Below are positions 22,792 to 34,108 of a stretch of DNA of 64,000 bases, in pieces. Both the position numbers and the translations under genes were made by a program. Position 1 is the first letter of the stretch. Each line of letters begins with the position of its first letter. The notes under the pieces were generated by a model. It did not search any database. It saw only the letters and a list, made by a program, of their open reading frames with translations, and was not told where the DNA came from. Source of the stretch: Dimorphilus gyrociliatus (lineage: Eukaryota; Annelida; Polychaeta; Dinophilidae). The stretch covers positions 2,673,501 to 2,737,500 of the forward strand of contig CAJFCJ010000001.1 of assembly GCA_904063045.1 (NCBI GenBank). The letters are read 5' to 3'.

Positions 22792-23865
22792 TAAACTGAT
22801 GTATATATTGGTATTATCACTCAATATCACTCTACACTACTTAATTTTTTCCTAATTTTGAACTACCTACGCTTTCTTTCTCTTTTTTTAACAAATAAAA
22901 TATATTTTATCCAATATCTTCTTAATCTCTGTGTTAATTACGTATTTGTAAGCGAATGGATAAGAATCAACGGGTTTCAGCTTGTTTCTAACGACGCCGA
23001 GCCTTCCGAAATAATCATGAAAAAATTCTGAAAATTCAGGCCGATGATTGGCTAATTTTCATTGATAAATTTGTTTACGTTTTTCAGTTAACTCTACACT
23101 CTAGCTGGTTGTTCACCTACCAATGATTACAAAATAGACAGTCAACTTAAATCTTTAATTTATGATAACTTAATTGCAGATTTTGAAAAGTAACTTAATT
23201 AATCAGACCTTTAAGATTGAATAAATTACATAACAAAGATGTCACTCTTGCTCTTGAACAATACAAACGATCCTTATTTAAATCCTGTTTGTATTATTTT
23301 TCGGTGTCATTCATATAGTCAATGAACTGACACAAATCTTATATTTTGCATTTTTGTTATTATGCAATAGATAATAAAATGTTCAGCTGAACAAAACATA
23401 TATATATATATATAAATCTTAAAAGACAAATATGAATGATGTTTAAAAAAAATCCATTACAACTTTTTACGCTTTCTGTTTTAGCATAAACTTTACGTGA
23501 TGAATTCTTTTTTATAATCTAGATAAGTCTGTAGAGATAACACTGTATATTACAGTAATATTTTAAGCGATAGATGTCAATCAGTATTTTGCTACTTTCT
23601 CCTCTTGCCATACGAAACTTAGTATGTCCGAAAAAAGTATACATTTCTGACTTCCGGTTAAAAGTGCCCGTATGTTGTTGCAAATTGACAAATGAAAACA
23701 TTGCCGTATATGATTCCGTTTGAAGAAGAGTATTATAGCTTACATTTCTATTTGATTTGAAAGAGGGAAACTGCACAATTTCTCTTTCAAAATAAGATAC
23801 GGAGATTTTTCGGAAATTAATTAGTCGGCCAATCGGTCATCTGCAGGTCAATCAAGAAAAAAAAA
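22792..23865. other. Divergent intergenic region RABEPK / USP
   Basis: About 1.07 kb between divergent genes, containing a short TA run at 23399-23414 and the second copy of the dispersed repeat (23570-23745). No coding sequence was recognised. Confidence 0.5.
23570..23745. repeat. Dispersed repeat, copy 2
   Basis: Same-orientation relative of 20955-21115, sharing tcaatcagtat, tacgaaacttagt, acttccggttaaaa, tgcccgtatg and cgtttgaag in the same order. It lies in the promoter-side flank of the USP gene. Confidence 0.6.
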
Positions 23866-26800
23866 ATGAGCAAATCGGAGAAGCATAGTAAACGGCCTAA
23901 ACCGACTTGTTTGTTATACGATTCAGAATTATGGAATAAATGTAAATCAAACTTGAAATTAAAGCCAGTTGGTTTGCAAAATCTTGGAAACACTTGCTTC
24001 ATCAATTCGGCTTTACAATGTTTATCGTATACTCCCGCTCTAATTGATTACTTATTCGGTTACGGACATAGGCAACAATGTAAGTTTTGTAATTATAAAT
24101 GCTTAAAGGTATAATTTTAACTAATTTATACAAAATTGTAGGTAAAATTAAAGATTATTGCTGCTTGTGTCAATTACAAAAGCTGATAGAGGAAATGGAA
24201 AATTGCAACGGTTTGGGTTTTATACCTCCTATAACAATATTTAACCGTTTAAAAGCGACTTGCAACATGGAACCGGGGCAACAACAAGATTCTCACGAAT
24301 TTCTTCGCTATCTAATAGATCGTATGAGCAACGATGCTTTATATGAATTTAAGGATTATACAGGAATCGAACGTGAAACAACTGCTATACATCAAATTTT
24401 TGGTGGCTATTTAAGGAGCGAAGTAAAATGTTACACATGTAAAAATAAATGTTTCACCTATGACCTTTTTATGGATTTATCCGTTGATGTAAAGGTAAAT
24501 TCTTTTTTTATCTTCTTTTTGTTATATAGTTTTTGTTATTGTTTTTGCGCAATCAAGATAAGAATTTCTGTATATAAATAGAGCATGAAAACTCTCGGAG
24601 AAGCTCTTAGAAAATACGTCAAACCCGAAGTGTTGAAAAATGGCAATGCTTATTATTGTCGTACCTGTCAGAGTATTATGAAAGCTAAGAAGACAATGAC
24701 AATTTACCGCGCACCTAACGTATTGACATTGCATTTCAAAAGGTGAGTCGAAGAAGAGAGCATCTACTTTTATTTATTCAAGTTAATTAATCTTATTCCT
24801 TTCTCTATCTTTTATCAACAAGATTCAAGTTTGTTAATAGACCTCAGAGAATACAAAACACTGTGGAATATAATTTGAATTTAAATATCAAAGATTTTAT
24901 GACAAAATCTAAATCTGACGATATAAACTACGAATTATACGCTGTTCTCCTCCATCATTCTCAGCACGCTAACGGAGGTCATTATACTTGCTACGTTAAA
25001 CACAACAACATTTGGTTTCATTTAAATGACGCTAAAGTTAATATCATACCAGAAGACAAGGTAATTAACGATTCGGACGCTTATGTTCTTTTCTATAAAA
25101 GATCCAAAATGAATTTCTGGGAGGCTTATTCGGATAAGAAAACTTTCTCTTGTTCAGAAGATGTAAGTAGCATAGTAGTTTTCTTTTATTTAAAAAAAAA
25201 TAAAGCATTTATTCCACTTTTTAGTCGGAATCTACAAATGATAACGTATTATCTGAAAAAGATGAACCTAAAACTTCAACTCCTATCTTGTTTAATGAAA
25301 ATAATAGTCTTCCTCTAGCTCCAGAGAGACCAAAGATATCATTTGCCATTCGCCCCCATTTTACGACAAGACTTTCAGGAGTGAAAACTTTCAACGGTCG
25401 TCTAATGACCCCAATCAGTAGTCTAATTGATGACGACAGTGATAGTGAGAAAGATGAAGGGCTCAATGAAGACAAGAATGAAAAGGAGAACTCTGAAATT
25501 GAATCTAATAGCTCAGCGACCCTTTTATCTAATTTCAATAAGACTTATGAAGAATCGTTCAAATTATTTCCGGATGCCAAAAGTTCAGACGATTTTAGCG
25601 ACGTCTGCGATCAAGTTGGAAATTTAATGAAAGATTGGTCAGAAATGCAATCACCACCCCAAGATTTTTCCTTTGACGATCAAATACCAGATTTCACAAC
25701 AGATCCTATTCTTATAGAAAGGAATGAAAAGAAAACCACTCAAGCTTCGTGGAAATCTCTCTGGGCGTCCATTGATGCAGGTTTAGATGATCAATCGAGG
25801 CAAAGTCCAACAACCGAAAAATTAATGGCTTTAAAGCAAATGGCGAAAGAAAATGCCGGTGAAATTAAAGACAATGGGGAAAGTTCTCCTCAGTCTGGTG
25901 ACGTAACCAGTTCCGTTTCTGACGCCCAAGACAAATGTTCTAGTCAAGAATGTGTAGAGGAAACCGCAGAGAAAAAGAGTATAGTTGAAAAAGATACAAA
26001 TGAAAAGAAGGACAAATTGACAAAGAAAGACAAAAATGAAACGGAACCCGTTAAGCAGAGATATCAAGAGTTCAATTTAGCTGAAAAATTAGTCCCAACC
26101 GCTAAAGTATTGCCCATAAAAAAGAAAAAGAATATAATAATTCCTGAACGATCACCCGATGTATCCAATCCAAGTAAAAAAACTACTCAAAAGTCAAAAA
26201 ACCAAGTAAAAGCAGACAAGAAACAAGATATATCAAAAAGAAAAATCAAAGACAAAACGAAGAGTAAAAAAGAAAGAAAAGATAAATATTATGATCAAAA
26301 GGAAGATGCAAATGAAAAATGTTTACAATCCGATTTGCTATTGGACGCCGTATTGTTAGAGGATGATGAAATTATACCAGATCTATTCGACTCACCAGAA
26401 TCCTCTAATCTTGAATCTTCTAAGGAGATTAACAAAAGTATATTGTGCTATAGTAATTCTACTGGTTACAGTATAGGTACTTTAGACGCTTTAAACGCTA
26501 CAAATGAAACGATGGAGAGTAATACTGAAGAGAATAGCTTAACAGATGTAGAAGGGATAAATATTGTGAGTAGAAACGCCAACGAATCTAATGCACCTAA
26601 TACCTTCGAATTTGATCAAAATCAACAGTGTGATGATACCCTACTAAAATCATCAATAGACGCTTTACGTAAGTATTAAAATCTATAGTCATGTTACTTT
26701 TTGGTAGAGCAAAAAAAAACGCTTATGTTTTCTTTATCAACAGACAAGTACCAAGATAAATTTCGTTCTTGGGAATCAAACGAAAATACTTCACAGTCTG

Positions 26801-27123
26801 TAAGTAGAATGGTTTAAATGTATAGTTTATAAGGAAGCTAAACATCTGGTATATATCTTCTGGAATTTTGTTTCATTTTCTAAACGATTTATATTAAAGT
26901 TTATTGTTTTTTATTTTGCCCTTTCATAGCGGATGTTTATTTTCGTTATTCATTAAAGAACTAATCGTTCTTTTTATTTTTATTTCAACAGGCTTTTCTA
27001 CAGAATAGATCCAGCACGCTATCGAAATATTTGTACAAAAATATCAAGAATAATTTGACAATTATTCACAAACATGTAACAAATAACTGGGATAAACTGG
27101 GATTTATATTTCTATGGTTATAG
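23866..27123 (+). CDS. Ubiquitin carboxyl-terminal hydrolase, USP36/USP42 type
   Basis: A cysteine-protease deubiquitinase; USP36 relatives act in the nucleolus on rRNA-processing factors and histones. Exons: 23866-24079, 24142-24494, 24582-24742, 24823-25162, 25225-26668, 26744-26799, 26992-27123, giving 899 codons plus stop. The Cys box is [18 protein letters not shown] (~residues 36-53). [15 protein letters not shown] block follows. Zinc-ribbon Cys pairs appear as CYTCKNKC and YYCRTCQ. The His box is [20 protein letters not shown], followed by a LND motif. The second half is a disordered, Lys/Glu-rich tail with many acidic and basic runs, as in USP36. A phase-0 donor at 27076 (CAT|GTAACA) could instead skip the last codons and join the next reading frame at 27379. 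USP class is certain; the USP36/42 subgroup is likely from the YTPALIDYL context. Confidence 0.9.
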
Positions 27124-27378
27124 ATTAACCATGCAGATTAATTAACGTTGTATTACGCAACGATTTAATGGAAGAACTTGGGTTATTAACAACTTGGTAC
27201 ATGTTACAAAAAGGAATAAATTGCTATATATCCTGTAACATTAAAAAAAAAAACACAATGTTGATAATAATATCAACAAAGATTGCAAAAAATCAAAATC
27301 AGAGAGCCTTTTATTGGTTTCATACAAGACGTTGGGTTTTAATAACATTCTTTTTTTATTTAATTAATAATTATTTAG

Positions 27379-30300
27379 GAAAAGGAGCAAATTCATCAAA
27401 CTCTACACGACTTAGAGGCTTTAGATCGTAGCGTTAAAAGTTTGTCAAATTCAAGAAAATTCAACGACGACAGCTTATCTGTTGTATCTGAATCTAGAGA
27501 AGAACTTGGTGGTATATTTTATAAACCAAAGACAACGTTAAGAAAGAATGGTTTAACCATTCGTAGACCCAATGGGCAAAGTTTGAAAGTTATGAACAAA
27601 AAAATGTCTGCCTTCGAAAGAACATATAAAAATCTTCAACGTCACAGCTTATGGGATGGCAAGTACTTCCAAGTGAGAGATCAGAAAACGCAAACATTTA
27701 CTTATCATAAAGAATTGAAATATGGAGAAAGGGCAAATTTAAAATCTCTTACTGTTGACCCAAACAAATACGACATAGGTCCACCTAAATTTACCAAAGA
27801 TCTCCATCACATTGAAAAATGGCTAGTAAAATCCATCATAACTCCTGGACCTCAAACTCCTACTTCTTGCTTTAATTCATTAGCAAATAATCCAGAGGGG
27901 CATCGACATATTACAAAATCAACTACAAGTGCTTTCTGCACTGTTATTAAAAAAGAACGACCAATGCAATCGGCTATTGACTTTATGACGACTGAAAGAA
28001 ATCTTAAGAGGCCAGAAACTCCTGTCGTTCAGCCTATTAAACTAATCGAAGGCAGTAATAAAGGTGCCAGTCCATTTGCGAAAAATATAGTTAAGGACAA
28101 CGACGATGTCGTGTCATTGGTAGATGAAGAAACAGGAGATGTGTTTACATTTGTTCCTATGAAAGAAACTAAAAATCCATCTTCTACTCGTTTTGAAGTT
28201 CGCAAGAATAATGATGATTTAATGGAATTTGAATTAACCCCTCATTTAGACGACTTATCTTTTCCAAAAAGTAGCAAATTACTTACTAATGACTCGACCA
28301 TTAAAACTGAAAGCATAGAAGAACAATCGAAAAACGTTGATATAACGGATGAAAATGAGATATCGGAGATTCTCTTGACCGATCTGTCTTGTCAATCAGA
28401 ATTGACTATTCATGAGGAAGAACTAGACATCTCTGGGGAAAATATTCCAAATGTAACAAAAGACCCAACAGAAAGAATTGATGAACAAGAAAATTGTAAC
28501 AATTTTATACCTAATTATTTACTCGATTCAAATGACAATGATCAAGATAACCTATTAAGTACAGAAGAGAGCGTCAAAAGCGTCTATTTTATAAAATCAG
28601 ATATTGCTTTAGAAAATCGTAAAGATTTAGAAAATGTTAAGGAAAAAAAGTTAGTATGTACATCTCAAACAACTTTACCTCGTGTACCAAAAGCAACTAT
28701 AATGAAAAACTACATGACTCGAAGTCGTGTGATGTCCTTTTCTTCATCTCCTGCTAGAAGCCATCAAGATGATGATCATGATAACAATGATGACGATGAT
28801 AATAGTAACGATAACAATAATGACAATGATAAAGAGAATGATGACGAAGTTGCTGCAATCAATGAAGATCACGCACATAGAAATAAGAGTCTCCGTATTA
28901 AGAGTGCTAAATGGGGATCTAACAGTTTTAGAACCGAATCGGCTGTAAGAAAAAAAGAAGTTGAGGCTAAGAGATTAAAAATGATAAGAGAAAATGCAGA
29001 CTATTTAAAACGCTATACACCAACATGGGCCAATAAGACGAATCTAAGTAGTATCCACACGATGGAGACTCGTAGCAAATCCAGAACGGAAGACAATAGT
29101 ATTGAAGAGATTAGACATCAATTAGGAAATACGGGGAAAAGAACAACGAAACGAAAGCTATCTGACAAACTCATACCTACTAGAGAAAAGAAAAGATGTA
29201 GATTACTGGATGATGAACAAACACCAATCTTAACGAAGGAAGAACCGTTAAATAGTAATTATCCTGACGATAATAAGCAAACGTCACCGACTTCACTCAA
29301 ACAAACTGAAAATAGCGAAAATGTCTTACATTTACCTGATCAGCCAGAAAAGGATGCTAATAATGCAAATATAATTAATAAACTACCTTCAACTCCTTTC
29401 CTAAACGATTCTTCTGTACATAAAGAAGCGGAAACAAATGCTCAACAACTTTTTAAACGAATGTACAGAGAGGAAGCGTTAATTGATGAAGAGGTTCGGG
29501 TTATTTTTTATTTTCCATTTACTTCATATTAATATTTATCAAATTACAAATTGCAGATTAAAGACAATAATCCAGATAGGCCTGTTCATAAGAATTCAGT
29601 ATCAAAGAACGAAAGTGAGAAAGAGAAAAGAACGAACGAAAATGAGTTATTGAAAAATGTAGACGTTGATCCAATCGAGAATAAAACTCAATTATTACAG
29701 CAAATAATAAATGTTAATAAACAAAAAAGTTCAAACAATCGACCTGATGATTGGAATGCTGTATCGGATTGTGGCTATTCAAGCGACGACGATTCAACAA
29801 AGAGAAATAAAGCTAATAATGAAGCAGCTGTACAATACCATAACGAATCCAAAGTTAGAGCTAAATATCGGAAACAAGGACCGTTTAAAATAGTTACGGA
29901 ATGTTGTCCTCGTAACTGTTATTTAAATATTCCATTAGAAGTGCAAAAATATCAGTATGAATTATATTATTCTAAAGATTTTAAAGAACAATCTGAACAG
30001 TTGTTGGATTACTTATCATCGGATTCGGCAAGTGTTAATTGCTCAAGAAGAAAATGGTACTATCACGTTCTTACCAAAGATAATAAGGAGGAAAGCGTTT
30101 GTAGGCATTTTCTATTGAAGATGCTGAAGATTCCATTAAAACGATTACGAACGGTTATAGAGAAAGTAAGAGCTAAGGAGAAAGGAGAGAAAAATGAGAT
30201 ACAATTGGACGATATGAGAGGACGTCACGTTAAGCGTGGCGTTCCTCCAGTCGTTTACGAAACGCTTCGTACTTTTTTCAATAGATCTGGAGCAACAACA

Positions 30301-30441
30301 CGCAATGTTTTAGAAGTATTTGGAGGTGTAAAAGAACTGTATTATGATTTTGTGTCTTACTACGAAAGTCTTCATCATTCTAAGCCAGATATAAAGCTCA
30401 ATACTTTCTTTAAAAGGTATAAACTACATTTGCCCGATTAA
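27379..30441 (+). CDS. Unrecognised 1000-codon frame ending in a transposon-like domain; possibly the C-terminal part of the USP gene
   Basis: Two exons, 27379-29493 and 29557-30441 (63-nt intron), keep one frame for 1000 codons. The first exon follows an acceptor (ttatttag) and starts EKEQIHQTLHDLEALDRS. No ATG precedes it in frame, so an upstream exon is required. The only good phase-matched donor I see is inside the last USP exon (27076). Residues ~30-160 look globular (GGIFYKPKTTLRKNGLTIRR). The middle is disordered and charged, with an Asp/Asn run at about 28760-28850. The last ~170 residues carry RRKWYYHV, VCRHFLLKMLKI, RLRTVIEKV and a DMRGRHV motif. This order is seen in many invertebrate transposon-like or uncharacterised proteins just before their catalytic part, which is absent here. 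AATAAA signals lie near 30625. Function unknown. Confidence 0.7.
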
Positions 30442-31202
30442 CTTTGCTTTTATGTCTATTTTAAAATATATATAATTATTAAAGATCGTTTTATTGCTGT
30501 TTCTAAGACGGGTAATTTATATTTTGTTTCTTCTTGCATTTTTTGTGTTTTCACTCTTATTTGTGTATATAATGGTACACATTGTTTATTGGTGTTTGTA
30601 AACTTGAGAAAACTTAATTATTAAATAAATAAATTACAGTTTTTTCGATGAATTTTAAGATCGTCCTTCAATTCCCTTTTTTTTAATAAAACTATTATAA
30701 ATACTATGCTGCCACCTAGCAGGAATAAAGTTTATACCACCAGATGGCAGTTTGACTTGGATTTTGGAATCATGTGATAATGCTATTAAATTACCTCGAA
30801 TGGCATGAAAGGCATAATCGTCTTCAATAGTATAAATGATGTTTCATTTATGCACTTGGATAGTGATATTACACTTTACATTAAAAATTTGGCAATAAAA
30901 CAAGGACTACTAAGAGTTTGTAGATTTAAAATTCGACTTGTCACACTTCTCTCTGACCCACGTTTACTTTTAATAAAATGATAGTCTGATGATACCTCAG
31001 CCAGTGTAGATGCTTCAGTCATCACCCAAATATTCTCTCCGTTAGTTCTAATCCAAAGACATTTAACTATAAATGAAAATTTCCCGTACCAGGTAAACTT
31101 TTCCTATTCTTTTTCGTTTTTTATTATTCTGTATTCTTAGTTTCTTTATACTTTGATTTTGTAAAGAATCTATTTAACTTAACGAAGAGGTTTTATTGAA
31201 TT
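30442..31202. other. Intergenic region with CTCF-like motif pair
   Basis: The first ~200 bp are the 3' flank of the upstream gene, with AATAAA near 30625. An inverted pair of CTCF-like motifs lies at 30709-30750. Further HPS1 5' exons may lie here, for example after the ATG near 31069 (donor at about 31090), but I could not confirm any. Confidence 0.45.
30709..30750. promoter_or_regulatory. Inverted pair of CTCF-like motifs
   Basis: The sequence ctgccacctagcag (30709-30722) is followed after 14 bp by ccaccagatggcag (30737-30750). The second matches the CTCF core CCAC-N-AG-R-K-GGC-R on the + strand, and the first matches it on the - strand. The arms are imperfect reverse complements of each other. 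Occupancy is inferred from motif only. Confidence 0.5.
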
Positions 31203-33834
31203 ATGAAATCAAACATTGTATTTCTCTATCGTCAGGCATTTGCAAGTCAATCATTTTCGTTCGTTTTTGATCAGGTTCGTATTTTAATCTCAAAGCGTTA
31301 AGAAGCATTCTTTATAAATATATATATATATATATAGATATATACTAATATATACTTGTTCAATAGCTGTATATAATCTTTTTTCTCTTATCAGTTGTTA
31401 GATTATGTTTTTGTTTACATTTCGGCTAACCGAAGTAATTCTGTCGAATCAATACGAAAAAAAATATGCATTCTTCAAAAAATTATTATGATGTTTTGCG
31501 GACCAGTTTTCCAACAGTAATGCTAATTAATCCATTAACTATCTAATTAATGACTTATAATATTCTCTAATCAGTTTAACTCCAAGAAAAGTTAGCGAAA
31601 AGTTAGAAATGTGGAAATTTATTTCAGAATTATTCGATAAGTATGAAGAATTAGCTGAAAAAGATGAAAATTATTATTTGGAGGTAAATAACATTCTATG
31701 GTTTATGAATATAAATATATAAACACAAACTTACATTAGGCCATAGAACGTCTACTACTGAGCGATAATTTACATGGAATGTTTACTAATATTCTTCGGA
31801 AATCATGTCACACTTTGAACAAACTTTGTTCAATTGATATTTCTCATAGTGCATTTTTCTTCGAATCGAAGCTTATATCTTGGTATTCAAAGTGAGTTTA
31901 ACGGTTTTAAAGTTTATTCTTGTTATCATTAATTGAATTATAATTCTAAATTAATTTCTAGAGCGAATGTGAAAAGTCTTGTACCTGGTGATGTTTTAAT
32001 ATTAACAATATTGATAAGAATTCTTCTTGATCAATCGGACTTGGAAACTGTTAGTAGGGTTTCTGTAAGTTGATAATATATAAAATATATAGGAACTGAT
32101 ATCCTGACATTCTATGTTTTTGTATTAAGAGTCAAGATAGTCTGAGAAGATCAGTGGATAAAAATTCAATTAATGAAAGTCATAATCAACACCAAAATCG
32201 TCTAAATAGTTTATTAGGCAAAATTCTAAAATCGCCAATACTCTCACCAACATCCTTTTTGACTAGAAGTGCATCATCATCTTTCAGCTTGCCAAAAAGT
32301 GACTGGGATTCTAGTCATTACGAAGGATATCACAGTTTTACTGTCATGCTTGATCATAGACCGGAATCTAGATATACTCCATACACTGCATTCATTCTGC
32401 AGTTCTTTCCAGGTTTAACAGCAATGTTTCTTGGTGAAGTAGGTAACGATTTAATTATTATATTCATAGAGTTTATATTTTCATATTTAAGGCTTCAAAT
32501 TCTCATCATTCCACTCTTCTATGTAAAACTTTAAACATTCTACGAAATATTTATAAGAGCAACATTGTTGAGGGTCGATCATGCTTTTACGTTCTTCGTA
32601 GAAACATTGCAAATATTGTGAAAATAGCCACTGAAAATAAGGTTCTTATTTATTTACCCATATTGAACTGAATTTAATTGCGTATATCCTATTTCTTTTA
32701 TCTTTAGAAATTACTCAACATATCTGTAATAATTGATCAAATGTGGAAAAATTTAATACAAAATGGTATATATGATTATTTAATTATCAAAAATAAAGAA
32801 GATAGACAACCTTATCAAAGCAGGTTTAAATTTATTGTCTTTTAAGTTTTAATAATCTCGGTGAAAAAATGATTATTAATTAATAATAATATTTTCTGTT
32901 TAGGATAGAATCGTCTTTGATAGTTCTTATAACTAAAATAAGAGAACTTTTTAGAATAATGTACCTTTTACCGATAAAAGTTAATAAAAGAACATATGAG
33001 AAAGTTGAAGAAGCTATGTTGGCTACCTATGCTAATTGTTGTCAAGAAACAAACGACTACTTTGAATATTTAGCAGTAAAATCTTCTAGAAATTTAAGCA
33101 TATCACAGTAAGATAACAAAAATTTATGATAAAAATTATAATACGAAAATTACATATTTGCAGTTTTAATGTCAATTATCCAGGCCTCGTAAATTTTTGG
33201 CACATTGATAGAACGTCTAATGTTGTTGTTAGCCCTTCTTTAAGATATGATTTAGAAAGAATTGATCTCCAAATAGATGAATCATTTGTCGTTAAACTTG
33301 ATGATTTAAACTTAATTCGAAAGACTCTAAATCAACTCTGGTTAGAAGTTCGATGTGGAAATATGAAATGGAATAGTATGGACGAAAAGTTTTATTACAA
33401 CTATACACTCTGGTTCGAAGATGGCATGGTTTGACAACAAGTTTCGTAATAATAGATTAAAAAGTATACTGATATATTTCTTTGCACTTAGGGGCGTCGA
33501 TTGTATCCGGATGAAAATTCCTTATTCAATGGTATCTTTGACGGATCGCTTCCTAGCGTTCTCGGAAATAATTTCTATCAGTTTGTTTACTTTCATCACT
33601 TCTTATTATATCTATTTTTAAAGATCCTACTTACTTTATTTTTTCTTTAGCTATTTAATTCAACATTGCTTTCCAAGGGTTGAGCATTTATCCATCAAGT
33701 GCTATGAGCAAATTACAATACACGCACGCCCACTGGTTACTCTCATGGACTCAAAAATACAACATGGGGAAATTGGGAAACGACTTGTTAGTGAAGATAT
33801 ATTAGAGAGAAAAAAAATTAGTCTTCTGCGATGA
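31203..33834 (+). CDS. HPS1: BLOC-3 complex subunit HPS1
   Basis: HPS1 pairs with HPS4 in BLOC-3, the exchange factor for Rab32/38 in lysosome-related organelle formation. Exons: 31203-31274, 31395-31516, 31575-31683, 31740-31891, 31962-32064, 32130-32438, 32492-32641, 32708-32823, 32904-33107, 33164-33428, 33492-33580, 33651-33834. They sum to 624 codons plus stop (human 700). Matches to the vertebrate protein include SIRKKICILQ, TPRKVSEKLEMWKF, AIERLLL, the C-terminal longin-like part PGLVNFWHIDRTSNVVVSPS, FYYNYTLWFEDGMG, LGNNFYHYLIQH and IKCYEQITIHA. The junction at 33580/33651 is supported because it restores LGNNFYHYLIQ. The protein starts within the N-terminal longin domain, so the first strands are missing unless extra 5' exons exist upstream. 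A TA run lies in the first intron. It is convergent with CHID1. Confidence 0.88.
31314..31348. repeat. TA microsatellite in HPS1 intron
   Basis: A TA run of about 20 bp with a short agatatatac extension, inside the first modelled HPS1 intron. Confidence 0.8.
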
Positions 33835-34108
33835 ATTAAGGAGATGAAAGAGACGCTTAACGACAATGAAAATTCAATATATTTCTTTTTGTACAAGGGA
33901 CTGCAGCTTTTCATTTCATGAATTATCTACTTAAGGTTCTATTCAAGTAGTTAATAATAGGTTGGGAAATTTTGTCTAGAAAGGATAGCTAATATTAGTG
34001 CACATTGCTTTTCCCATGACATTTCAGAAAAAAAATACATATTCTTTATTACAATTTAACAACTCAAACTTAAACATTAAACACAGTTTTTTTCAAAAAC
34101 ATCGACAA

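Noticed and set aside
27168-27431. An ATG frame at 27168 as first exon of the following gene
   Set aside because: Its possible donors are out of phase with the acceptor at 27378 and the peptide looks random.
30980-31020. Hammerhead-ribozyme-like CTGATGA string
   Set aside because: The required downstream GAAA core and flanking stems are absent.
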